Of a stretch of 21,019 bases of DNA, positions 1-6,151 are shown in pieces (positions within the stretch are counted from its first letter, which is position 1; every line of letters starts with the position of its first letter). The stretch comes from an uncultured Bacilli bacterium (GTDB lineage Bacteria > Bacillota_I > Bacilli_A > RF39 > UBA660). The stretch spans positions 1 through 21,019 of the forward strand of contig CAJTLA010000024.1 of NCBI GenBank assembly GCA_910576985.1, in the 5' to 3' direction. The notes beneath the pieces were generated by a model. It had not been told where the DNA came from, made no database searches, and saw nothing but the letters and a program-made list of their open reading frames with translations. The translations under genes were made by a program, and so were the position numbers.

Positions 1-177
1 TATGATGATGGCAAAGAGGATGGATATCTGAATGGAATAGAGGATGGGAAAAAAGAAGGAATTTTAGAAAATAAAAAGGAAATTGTCAAAAAAATGTTAG
101 AAGAAAAAATGGATCTTAACTTGATTATGAAAATAACTGGTCTTACAAAAGAAGAAATCGAAACATATCAAAATTAA
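1..177 (+). CDS. PD-(D/E)XK nuclease/transposase-family protein, C-terminal fragment
   Basis: The reading frame is open from the first base and stops at TAA 175-177, giving the last 58 residues of a protein whose start lies left of the window. What is visible is a charged repeat with a Gly-Lys-x-x-Gly pattern (DGKEDG, then DGKKEG) and a short helical tail ending in ITGLTKEEIETYQN. This kind of tail is typical of the Rpn/PDDEXK_2 family (annotated as 'Rpn family recombination-promoting nuclease/putative transposase'), where a Gly-Lys-Glu-rich linker leads to a small helix-turn-helix-like end. The catalytic domain is not in the window, so the family call rests on the tail alone. The gene is followed at once by an intrinsic terminator. 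These proteins are common accessory genes in AT-rich Firmicutes. Confidence 0.6.
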   Translation, partial: YDDGKEDGYLNGIEDGKKEGILENKKEIVKKMLEEKMDLNLIMKITGLTKEEIETYQN

Positions 178-185
178 TTTCATAG

Positions 186-221
186 AAAAGAATCGAACCT
201 ACTGATCCGATTCTTTTTTTT
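186..221 (+). terminator. Intrinsic terminator after the nuclease-family gene
   Basis: A perfect 10-bp inverted repeat, AAAAGAATCG (186-195) and CGATTCTTTT (208-217), encloses a 12-base loop and runs into T's up to 221. It sits 8 bases after the stop codon. The stop of the minus-strand 31-codon ORF falls in its loop. The minus-strand exit (TTCTTTTCT) is also T-rich, so the hairpin may work in both directions. Confidence 0.8.
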
Positions 222-294
222 CTACATTTTCATAATATTGCTTACCATAATAAATAGCATCAATATATTCCTGTAAAGTCATTTCTCTTCTCAT
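199..294 (-). CDS. Putative 31-residue protein directly downstream of a SASP gene
   Basis: The start codon ATG (292-294) lies 2 bases after the stop of the SASP gene at 297-485, and the frame ends with TAG at 199-201. The predicted peptide begins MRREMTLQEYIDAIYYGKQ and has 31 residues. It is charged, tyrosine-rich in the middle, has no hydrophobic segment, and does not resemble any family I recognise. An AAAGGA sequence inside the end of the SASP gene lies about 11 bases upstream of the ATG and could serve as a ribosome binding site. Its stop lies inside the loop of the terminator at 186-221. The tight spacing suggests cotranscription with the SASP gene, but an ORF this short can occur by chance. 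Confidence 0.4.
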   Translation of the reverse strand: MRREMTLQEYIDAIYYGKQYYENVEKKESDQ

Positions 295-296
295 AT

Positions 297-485
297 TTAT
301 CGTTGTCCTTTTAACTGTTGTTCACCAAGATGAACTAATCGCTTGGTCATCTCTCCACCTACAGTTCCATTTAATCTGGAAGTAGTGTCAGCACCTAAAG
401 TAATTCCAAGCTCACGAGCAATTTCGTATTTTAAATTATCAATAGCTTCCTTAGCACCTGGAACCACTAATCGATTTTGTCTCAT
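297..485 (-). CDS. Alpha/beta-type small acid-soluble spore protein
   Basis: SASPs of this class coat and protect DNA in the dormant spore and are degraded at germination by the protease GPR. The 62-residue protein carries both signature regions of the family: an N-terminal block (LVVPGAKEAIDNLKYEIARE), which contains the Glu-Ile-Ala region where GPR acts, and a C-terminal DNA-contacting block (NGTVGGEMTKRLVHLGEQQL). The start at 485 is chosen because AAGGAGGGGA lies just upstream and because family members begin about six residues before LVVPG. The longer frame starting at 542 would add an unrelated hydrophobic leader. A sigma-G-like promoter lies at 507-536. The gene is separated from the second SASP gene by a terminator at 558-582. 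Confidence 0.95.
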   Translation of the reverse strand: MRQNRLVVPGAKEAIDNLKYEIARELGITLGADTTSRLNGTVGGEMTKRLVHLGEQQLKGQR

Positions 486-506
486 ATCATTCCCCTCCTT
501 TAATAT

Positions 507-536
507 TATTATCTGTAAACACAAACAAACTATATC
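507..536 (-). promoter_or_regulatory. Probable sigma-G-type promoter of the downstream SASP gene
   Basis: On the minus strand a -35-like GATAT (532-536; 4 of 5 against GHATR) is separated by 18 bases from GATAATA (507-513; 6 of 7 against CATWHTA). This matches the forespore sigma-G pattern less exactly than the copy at 827-855. The -10 box lies about 20 bases upstream of the start codon at 485, just upstream of the ribosome binding site, which leaves a short leader. Confidence 0.5.
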
Positions 537-557
537 TAACAAATAGTGGAAGATATG

Positions 558-582
558 AAAAAAGACAGCAAAATCTACTGTC
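558..582 (-). terminator. Intrinsic terminator after the second SASP gene
   Basis: On the minus strand GACAG (578-582) pairs with CTGTC (564-568), extended by a T-G and an A-T pair to 7 bp around a 5-base loop, followed by six T's (563-558). It lies 11 bases past the stop of the SASP gene at 594-803, so the two SASP genes are probably separate transcripts. Confidence 0.75.
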
Positions 583-593
583 CATTTTTTAAA

Positions 594-803
594 TTATTTT
601 GTATAGTTAGAACCACCTAAATGTTGTTCACCCATTTTCACTAATCTTTTAGTGATTTCTCCACCTACAGAACCGTTAGCTCTACTAGTGGCATCTGGAC
701 CCATAGTAACACCTAATTCATTAGCAATTTCGTATTTCATTTGTTCAATTGCTTGTTTAGCACCAGGTACTACTAATTTTTGAGTATTTGAACTATTTTT
801 CAT
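594..803 (-). CDS. Alpha/beta-type small acid-soluble spore protein
   Basis: This is the second spore DNA-binding protein of the pair, 69 residues long. It shares the two conserved blocks with its neighbour (LVVPGAKQAIEQMKYEIANE and NGSVGGEITKRLVKMGEQHL) and is close to the usual family length. The N-terminal stretch MKNSSNTQK is Asn/Ser-rich, as in Bacillus members. The start at 803 is supported by AGGAGGTGA 7 bases upstream; the longer frame from 857 is rejected because a sigma-G promoter lies inside it. The gene follows thiI, as sspA does in Bacillus, has its own sigma-G-type promoter at 827-855 and ends at the terminator 558-582. Expression is therefore expected in the forespore. Confidence 0.95.
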   Translation of the reverse strand: MKNSSNTQKLVVPGAKQAIEQMKYEIANELGVTMGPDATSRANGSVGGEITKRLVKMGEQHLGGSNYTK

Positions 804-826
804 GGCTTTCACCTCCTGTACACTAA

Positions 827-855
827 TAGAATGCGTACAATTGGTTTTTTCATAC
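827..855 (-). promoter_or_regulatory. Sigma-G-type (forespore) promoter of a SASP gene
   Basis: On the minus strand the -35 box GTATG (851-855) and the -10 box CATTCTA (827-833) are separated by 17 bases. Both fit the Bacillus sigma-G consensus GHATR-N17/18-CATWHTA without mismatch. The -10 box is 23 bases upstream of the start at 803. The promoter sits directly after the end of thiI. Confidence 0.75.
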
Positions 856-879
856 ATAAAAAATATTGGTAAAATATGG

Positions 880-2055
880 TTATAATAAATCTTCGTAATT
901 TTTACAAAAATCAGTCACAACTTCAATATTACAAATACACTCATCAATCAACGATTCATAATCAAAATACGATTCATATTCTTTCGCACGATTTAACTCA
1001 GGATGAATCACAGGATGTTTGGGCAAAAAAATCGTACAACAATCCTCAAATGGTAAAATACTAGTTTCATAAGTTCCAATTTTTTTTGCAATTTCAATAA
1101 TCTCTAATTTATCCAAACACGCAACAGGACGAATCACTGGCATATTGGTAACCTCATTAATTACACTCATACTTGTTAATGTTTGACTTGCAACTTGCCC
1201 AATACTTTCTCCATTAATAATGATTTTACACTTTCGCTTTTTTCCATATTGTTCTGCAATGCGATACATGATTCGTCTCATGATGGTTATAATATAACTA
1301 TCTGGTACATTCTTATAAATTGCCTCTTGAATCTTTGTAAAAGGAACAACATGAACTTTGATACTTCCAGAATACTGATTTAATATAGAAGCCAACTTAA
1401 TCACTTTATTTTTAGCTTCTAAACTAGTATGAGGTGGAGACTCAAAATACAAACATTCAATATCAACCCCTCTTTTTAAAGCCATATAACCAGCAACAGG
1501 ACTATCAATCCCACCACTTAACATAAGCATACCTTTGCCTTGAATACCAACGGGATATCCACCAATACCTTGAATTTCATCAGTATAAATATAAGTACCC
1601 TCTTTTCGGATTTCAATTTGTAAAATAATATCAGGATCATGCACATCTACTTTACAGTCAATATTTTTTAAAACATGTCCTCCAATCACATTATTAAACT
1701 CCATAGAAGGAATTGGAAAACTCTTGTCAGCTCTTTTCGTTGCTACTTTAAACGTATGAAACGAAACTTCCTTTAATAATTCTAAAACTTTTTCTTTTAT
1801 TTTATCAGTATTAGTATCGACTGGATAACAAATAACTATACTATGTATCCCAAAGATATGAGTTAAGATTTCAGCGACTTCTTTTATATATCGCTCCTCT
1901 ACCTCAATATACATCCGAACACGATCCTTTTGAATCTTAATTTCATAATTTCTTAATTGCATTTGAATATTTTTCGCCAACATATTAATAAAAACTTTCC
2001 GATTGGCTTTTTTTGTCGTTAACTCTCCATATTTAATTAAAATTAAATGTTTCAT
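880..2055 (-). CDS. thiI: tRNA 4-thiouridine synthetase ThiI (rhodanese-less form)
   Basis: ThiI activates uridine 8 of tRNA with ATP and inserts sulfur to make 4-thiouridine; in some bacteria it also feeds sulfur into thiamine thiazole synthesis. The 391-residue protein has an N-terminal ferredoxin-like and THUMP region (about 1-165) and a PP-loop ATPase domain with SGGIDSP at 180-186. The C-terminal rhodanese domain of the E. coli enzyme is absent, as in Bacillus, where a dedicated cysteine desulfurase (NifZ) encoded next to thiI supplies sulfur. No desulfurase gene is present here: the upstream neighbour is an rRNA methyltransferase. The start at 2055 is preceded by AGGAGG that overlaps the stop region of the upstream gene, so the two are translationally close and probably cotranscribed. 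No clear terminator follows. Confidence 0.93.
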   Translation of the reverse strand: MKHLILIKYGELTTKKANRKVFINMLAKNIQMQLRNYEIKIQKDRVRMYIEVEERYIKEVAEILTHIFGIHSIVICYPVDTNTDKIKEKVLELLKEVSFHTFKVATKRADKSFPIPSMEFNNVIGGHVLKNIDCKVDVHDPDIILQIEIRKEGTYIYTDEIQGIGGYPVGIQGKGMLMLSGGIDSPVAGYMALKRGVDIECLYFESPPHTSLEAKNKVIKLASILNQYSGSIKVHVVPFTKIQEAIYKNVPDSYIITIMRRIMYRIAEQYGKKRKCKIIINGESIGQVASQTLTSMSVINEVTNMPVIRPVACLDKLEIIEIAKKIGTYETSILPFEDCCTIFLPKHPVIHPELNRAKEYESYFDYESLIDECICNIEVVTDFCKNYEDLL

Positions 2056-2063
2056 AAAACCTC

Positions 2064-3401
2064 CTATTGATAACGTAATCCCTTAGGATAATGATTCTTC
2101 AATCGATGATTCTTCGCTTTATACAATCCAAGTGGATAACCATCCACCATGATAACTCCATATCCATCATCGACAAAAGCCTCCACCTCTTCCCCTTTTA
2201 AATAATGACATAACCGATCATCAAAAAGTGACAAATGACATTGATTTTTAAAATGATTACCATACGCTTTTACAAACTGATGATGAGGAACAAACCTGGA
2301 ATTTACAATTTCTCCCATCTTAACAAAACAAGATAATAATGTCATTCTCGGAACAATCACATCATGAGGAAGAATGACAATATTATTTTGATACTTTTTT
2401 AAAACATAATCAAAATGAATACAATTTTCCTCTATAAAAGCATTCACAATTTTACGCTCTAATACTGATAAATCCTGTAAATGATCTTCCACTTTTTTAT
2501 AATTATGTTGATAGTTCTTTTGCAACACAACCATAAATTGACCTTCTCCATACAAGAAAGGATAACAACGTCGTGCCTGATTTGTAGAATAATTAGGATC
2601 AACAACAACACCTGGTTTAGTATATTCCTCAAACTCTTTTTTGATTGGTACAATTTCAAATTCATGACCTTTCAAAAATTCTACAATTTGTTGTTCATTT
2701 TCTTTTACCTCAAAAGTACAAGTAGAATAAATTAAGTACCCATTTTCTTTTAACATACCAGCACTTTTTTCTAACAATTCCTTTTGAACTATACTCAGTT
2801 GATCTACTTTTTCAATAGACCAATCTTTTTTCAGGGCCCCATCTTTTCGAAACATTCCCTCACCAGAACAAGGTGCATCAATTAAGATCACATCAAAATA
2901 TTCTTGATAAATATTTTCTAATGAATCAACAGACATTGATGAAACAACTACATTTTTAAGACCTAAACGTTCTACATTACTAAGCAATTTTTTCGCACGA
3001 TTATAATTAACCTCATTTGCTAAAACAAAACCATTTGGAACCTGATTAGAAAGAGCCAATGTTTTACCACCAGGAGATGCACACAAGTCTAAAATTTTAA
3101 AATCCTTTTGAAATGGAACCAATAAAGGAGGCAACATTGCAGACGGCTCTTGAACATAAAACAAACCTGCATGATGATAAGGATGATTTCCAATCTTTTC
3201 TTCATGAATATAATAACCACCATCTACAATGGGAATCGATGAAATATCAAACGGACAAACCAGTTCCCATTTTTTAGGACTCATTTTTTGAAGCTGCAAT
3301 CGAATTGATTTTCTAGGCTGTTCCTGATAACTTTGTATTAATTTTTCATAATCTTGATTTGATAACAATATTTTCATTTTTTCTAAAAATTGACCAGGCA
3401 T
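2064..3401 (-). CDS. RsmF/NOL1-NOP2-Sun family rRNA (cytosine-C5) methyltransferase
   Basis: This SAM-dependent enzyme is expected to methylate a cytosine in rRNA (16S by homology to RsmF/YebU; the exact site is inferred). Within 445 residues the SAM-binding motif LDLCASPGGKT is at 104-114, the motif-IV cysteine is C178 in DAPCSGEGMF (175-184), and the catalytic cysteine is C228 in STCTF. The last 170 residues correspond to the RsmF-specific C-terminal RNA-binding part. I place the start at 3401 because AGAAAGAAG lies 7 bases upstream and family proteins begin near 'LPEEFLEKMK'. The frame also opens from a GTG at 3443 and an ATG at 3407, but an extended -10 box lies inside the 3443 extension. 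The gene sits between ezrA and thiI, where Bacillus has nifZ. Confidence 0.9.
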   Translation of the reverse strand: MPGQFLEKMKILLSNQDYEKLIQSYQEQPRKSIRLQLQKMSPKKWELVCPFDISSIPIVDGGYYIHEEKIGNHPYHHAGLFYVQEPSAMLPPLLVPFQKDFKILDLCASPGGKTLALSNQVPNGFVLANEVNYNRAKKLLSNVERLGLKNVVVSSMSVDSLENIYQEYFDVILIDAPCSGEGMFRKDGALKKDWSIEKVDQLSIVQKELLEKSAGMLKENGYLIYSTCTFEVKENEQQIVEFLKGHEFEIVPIKKEFEEYTKPGVVVDPNYSTNQARRCYPFLYGEGQFMVVLQKNYQHNYKKVEDHLQDLSVLERKIVNAFIEENCIHFDYVLKKYQNNIVILPHDVIVPRMTLLSCFVKMGEIVNSRFVPHHQFVKAYGNHFKNQCHLSLFDDRLCHYLKGEEVEAFVDDGYGVIMVDGYPLGLYKAKNHRLKNHYPKGLRYQ

Positions 3402-3423
3402 AATCATTCTTCTTTCTTGTTTG

Positions 3424-3432
3424 ATTATATCA
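3424..3432 (-). promoter_or_regulatory. Putative extended -10 promoter for the rsmF-like gene and thiI
   Basis: TGATATAAT on the minus strand is a perfect extended -10 (TGn-TATAAT). It lies between the terminator after ezrA and the chosen start at 3401. No good -35 box is present at 17 bases (TTTTTA only). It would produce a very short leader. Confidence 0.4.
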
Positions 3433-3446
3433 AAAAAAATCACAAA

Positions 3447-3470
3447 TAAAAAGCCATAAAATTATGACTT
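3447..3470 (-). terminator. Intrinsic terminator after ezrA
   Basis: The minus strand forms a near-perfect hairpin, AAGTCATAA with TTATGGCTT (one T-G pair), at 3451-3470, followed by a T-rich run. It begins inside the ezrA stop codon, so ezrA is expected to end here rather than read into the rRNA methyltransferase gene. Confidence 0.6.
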
Positions 3471-5184
3471 ATTCATTTCCATACAAATTTAATAGCTTAT
3501 CATAAATTCCTGGTTCTACTTTATTTAAACTATTAATGGTTAATTCCAACGACTTTTTATATTCTCCCTTATAAAATAATACTTCAGCATAAATTAATTG
3601 TTTATCCAAATCCTCTACTGATGTTCGATAACGATTTCCATACACAATTGCCATTTCTGCAAACATTGCAGTTTTCATCATTTCCTTAGTCTTAGTAAAT
3701 AATTTTAATACCAAATCACGTGCAGTATCCACTCTTGTATTCAAAACTTCTATTGTAATTGGCTTTTTATCCAACTCTTTTACAATTTCTTTAATAGCAG
3801 CTTGAGCTTCACTAAGCTCTACAAAATAACTTTTAGGAATCACAGGCAAATTATAATCGTTAATTTTACTTTTTGCATCTTTCAAAATTAACTTTACTTC
3901 TTCTAATTGTTGTCTTGCCCTTACTTCATCATCTCTCATACTACCAATCGTATTTAAAGTTTCATCCAAATTATTTTCTATATTCGTTAAACGAACTACC
4001 AAATTTTCAACTTCTTTCGTTAATTTAGAATATGCGAATGTATGATTTCCAGTATGTCCTAACAAAATAACATAATCATTATTTAAATGATCTAAATCTT
4101 CATGGATTTGATTTAAAACCTCAACATCTGCTCTTGACAAATTGTAAGTCTTTCTTACCTGATCCATACTAGAAAAAATCTCTAAAACAACCTCATTCAT
4201 ATGTTCTAATTTTGTTTTAAATGAACGATTGGCTTCTTCATATTTATTACGTTCCATTTTTTCTTTTTCAAAATCATTAAAAGCAGACTCAAAATACTCT
4301 AGTAATACTTTTAATTCAAATAAACTATCTTCTAAATTTAACACTTTAGCACGATCTAAAATATCATTCATTTTCTTTTCAGCTTCACTAACATTATACT
4401 CAATATTCAAATAATCAAGTGGATATCCTTCTTTAACCATAGAATCATAAATAGCGACAATTTCCTTTATTTTTTTTGGTAAAATGGAATCAGTCAATAA
4501 AATGATAGCAGGCACTTCTTCAACTACTACTGCCATATGTTTTAACATACCTTCTATCGATTTAATAATAGAAGTAATCTCTTCATAAGAACTATGATCC
4601 ATTGCGATTTCAAACGCCTCAAAACGTTTCGCAATATTCTCGAATTGCATCTGAACATATTTACTAATTTCTCCATATTCATCAGCTGTATCTTGATACT
4701 TCTGATAAAGAGAACGATAATCCGCTTTCAATTTTGTAATGATATTTCTATTCTTTTCTTCACTATTGGTGATATCTTGAACTTCTTTTAATAAACCTTC
4801 TGAATTTGCCCTTACTTTTGACAATTCTGTCTCTATTTTCGCAATTTTATAAAGTGTACTTTTATAATCCATCTGTGACAAAGAATAATCGGCTTCCAAC
4901 ATTAAATCTGTAATCTTTGGAATTTGTACTTCTTTAATACTTTCTAATCTCTTTTTCCACTCATCATAAAGTACGCCCATTCTTCCACTTTTCATAAACG
5001 CTTCTACTTTTTCTAATTCTGGAATAATTGGTGTACTATTAATCACATTTTTCTCAATTTCTAAATTTTCCAATATCTTTTTCATTTTTTTATTTTTTCT
5101 AAGTTGAATGATATTTAGAACTGAAATAATAATTACAACAGAAAGTAGAAAAAAAGTCACAAATAATAAAGTCACATTATCCAT
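3469..5184 (-). CDS. ezrA: Septation ring formation regulator EzrA
   Basis: EzrA is a membrane-anchored negative regulator of FtsZ ring assembly that also coordinates septal cell-wall synthesis in Firmicutes. The 571-residue length fits the family (about 560-570). A single N-terminal membrane helix (about residues 5-26, VTLLFVTFFLLSVVIIISVL) is followed by a basic RKNKKMKK stretch, giving an N-out/C-in topology. The rest is almost entirely charged helical sequence of the spectrin-like coiled-coil type, with no enzymatic motif. The start at 5184 has GAGGTGATG just upstream. The gene is divergent from rpsD, as in Bacillus, and ends in its own terminator. It was recognised by length, topology, composition and synteny rather than by a short motif. 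Confidence 0.88.
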   Translation of the reverse strand: MDNVTLLFVTFFLLSVVIIISVLNIIQLRKNKKMKKILENLEIEKNVINSTPIIPELEKVEAFMKSGRMGVLYDEWKKRLESIKEVQIPKITDLMLEADYSLSQMDYKSTLYKIAKIETELSKVRANSEGLLKEVQDITNSEEKNRNIITKLKADYRSLYQKYQDTADEYGEISKYVQMQFENIAKRFEAFEIAMDHSSYEEITSIIKSIEGMLKHMAVVVEEVPAIILLTDSILPKKIKEIVAIYDSMVKEGYPLDYLNIEYNVSEAEKKMNDILDRAKVLNLEDSLFELKVLLEYFESAFNDFEKEKMERNKYEEANRSFKTKLEHMNEVVLEIFSSMDQVRKTYNLSRADVEVLNQIHEDLDHLNNDYVILLGHTGNHTFAYSKLTKEVENLVVRLTNIENNLDETLNTIGSMRDDEVRARQQLEEVKLILKDAKSKINDYNLPVIPKSYFVELSEAQAAIKEIVKELDKKPITIEVLNTRVDTARDLVLKLFTKTKEMMKTAMFAEMAIVYGNRYRTSVEDLDKQLIYAEVLFYKGEYKKSLELTINSLNKVEPGIYDKLLNLYGNE

Positions 5185-5215
5185 ATCATCACCTCAATTA
5201 TTTACTCATTATAAT

Positions 5216-5244
5216 TTTATCATATAATCGATCGTTTTTGACAA
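5216..5244 (-). promoter_or_regulatory. ezrA: Putative ezrA promoter
   Basis: On the minus strand TTGTCA (5239-5244) is followed after 17 bases by GATAAA (5216-5221). A second -10-like TATAAT lies at 5208-5213 without a clear -35. The -35 box overlaps a TTGACA on the plus strand (5238-5243), so promoter elements of both directions are interleaved here. Confidence 0.35.
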
Positions 5245-5292
5245 AAATTTTACTTTTTCACATATAATTTTATTATTATTGCATATTTTATA

Positions 5293-5321
5293 TTGACTAT
5301 GCAAAGAAAAAATAATATAAT
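5293..5321 (+). promoter_or_regulatory. rpsD: Sigma-A-type promoter of rpsD
   Basis: TTGACT (5293-5298) and TATAAT (5316-5321) are separated by the ideal 17 bases. Transcription would start near 5328 and give a leader of about 155 bases before the GTG start codon, containing all elements of the structured region described next. Confidence 0.75.
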
Positions 5322-5327
5322 TGTAAA

Positions 5328-5483
5328 TGCGTATATCTAAGCAGCGTTTTTTTTAAGATCATAAAGTGAGTATTCCCTCTAGGGGTTATTTGTAACTTTT
5401 GCTGCAAAGCGAAGATATTAGTTTACGGCACCCTATGATCTAGCAAAATAGCTTCAGGTGTAAGCAAGAAGGGAGAGATTTTT
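5328..5483 (+). promoter_or_regulatory. rpsD: Structured rpsD leader, likely S4 autoregulatory RNA
   Basis: In Bacillus subtilis, S4 represses its own mRNA by binding a pseudoknotted leader that mimics 16S rRNA. Visible here are an 8-bp closing helix, AGATCATA (5356-5363) with TATGATCT (5434-5441); inside it a CCC/GGG hairpin (5375-5384) and GTTA/TAAC (5385-5396); and GCTGC (5401-5405), which can pair outside the helix with GCAGC (5341-5345), forming a pseudoknot. A last hairpin, GCTT/AAGC (5451-5465), sits just before the ribosome binding site AAGGGAGAG (5469-5477). I see no terminator in the leader, so control is probably at translation. The elements are read directly; the S4-binding role is inferred from position and the Bacillus precedent. 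Confidence 0.7.
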
Positions 5484-6086
5484 GTGTCAAGATACACAGG
5501 ACCAATTTATAGAAAATCACGTCGTTTAGGATTTTCTGTACTAGAAACAGGCAAAGAATTATCAAAACGTCCTTTTATTCCAGGACAACACGGAAGTAAA
5601 CGAGCAAAAAAAATATCTAACTATGGAGTTCAATTACAAGAAAAACAAAAAGTTAGATTTATGTATGGATTAAGCGAAAAACAATTTCATACATTATTTA
5701 TAAAAGCAGGAAAACAAAAAGGTGTTCATGGTGAAAACTTCTTAAAATTACTAGAAAGTCGTTTAGATAACCTTGTATATCGTATTGGATTTGCTACTAC
5801 TAGAAAAGGAGCAAGACAATTAGTAAATCATGGACATATTACTGTAAACGGAAAAAAAGTAGATATTCCATCTTATAGTTGTAAACCTGGAGATATCATT
5901 GCCGTGAAAGAAAATGCAAAAGAAATGATCATTATTAAATCTTCTTTAGAAGCATTACAAAAACGTGTAGAATTTGTAACTTACGATGAATCTAAAATGG
6001 CTGGAACTTATGTTAGATATCCTGAAAGAAGCGAATTAAATGCTGACATTAATGAATCATTAATCGTTGAATTCTATAACCGTTAA
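5484..6086 (+). CDS. rpsD: 30S ribosomal protein S4
   Basis: S4 is a primary binder of 16S rRNA that nucleates assembly of the 30S body; in Firmicutes it also represses its own translation. The 200-residue protein begins SRYTGPIYRKSRRLG and contains the S4 RNA-binding domain around 90-155 (ESRLDNLVYRIGF, then LVNHGHITVNGKKV). The N-terminal region has none of the zinc-binding cysteines found in the 'C+' S4 forms, so it is the zinc-independent type. Translation starts at a GTG with AAGGGAGAG 6 bases upstream; initiation here fits a translationally regulated gene. It is monocistronic, with a strong promoter (5293-5321), structured leader and terminator, and divergent from ezrA. Confidence 0.98.
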   Translation: MSRYTGPIYRKSRRLGFSVLETGKELSKRPFIPGQHGSKRAKKISNYGVQLQEKQKVRFMYGLSEKQFHTLFIKAGKQKGVHGENFLKLLESRLDNLVYRIGFATTRKGARQLVNHGHITVNGKKVDIPSYSCKPGDIIAVKENAKEMIIIKSSLEALQKRVEFVTYDESKMAGTYVRYPERSELNADINESLIVEFYNR

Positions 6087-6110
6087 AAACTACAAAAGTA
6101 GTTTTTTTTT
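6085..6110 (+). terminator. rpsD: Intrinsic terminator of rpsD
   Basis: AAAAACTAC (6085-6093) pairs perfectly with GTAGTTTTT (6098-6106) around an AAAA loop, followed by T's to 6110. It begins within the rpsD stop codon. Confidence 0.85.
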
Positions 6111-6127
6111 GATCCAAACCACATTTG

Positions 6128-6151
6128 AAAAAAAAATCTAAAAAATTAGAC
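6128..6151 (-). terminator. Intrinsic terminator of the FkbM-type methyltransferase gene
   Basis: On the minus strand GTCTAA (6146-6151, including the TAA stop) pairs with TTAGAT (6136-6141) across a TTTT loop, followed by eight T's. The stem is short and AT-rich, but stem plus T-run is typical. It lies back to back with the rpsD terminator. Confidence 0.55.

Noticed and set aside
3402..3443. N-terminal extension of the RsmF-like protein from a GTG at 3443
   Set aside because: The extension overlaps an extended -10 box, has no ribosome binding site and does not match the usual family N-terminus.
5238..5268. Second rpsD promoter, TTGACA with TATAAT
   Set aside because: The spacing is 19 bases, less favourable than the 17 of the downstream promoter at 5293-5321; it may be a minor start but I do not list it as a feature.
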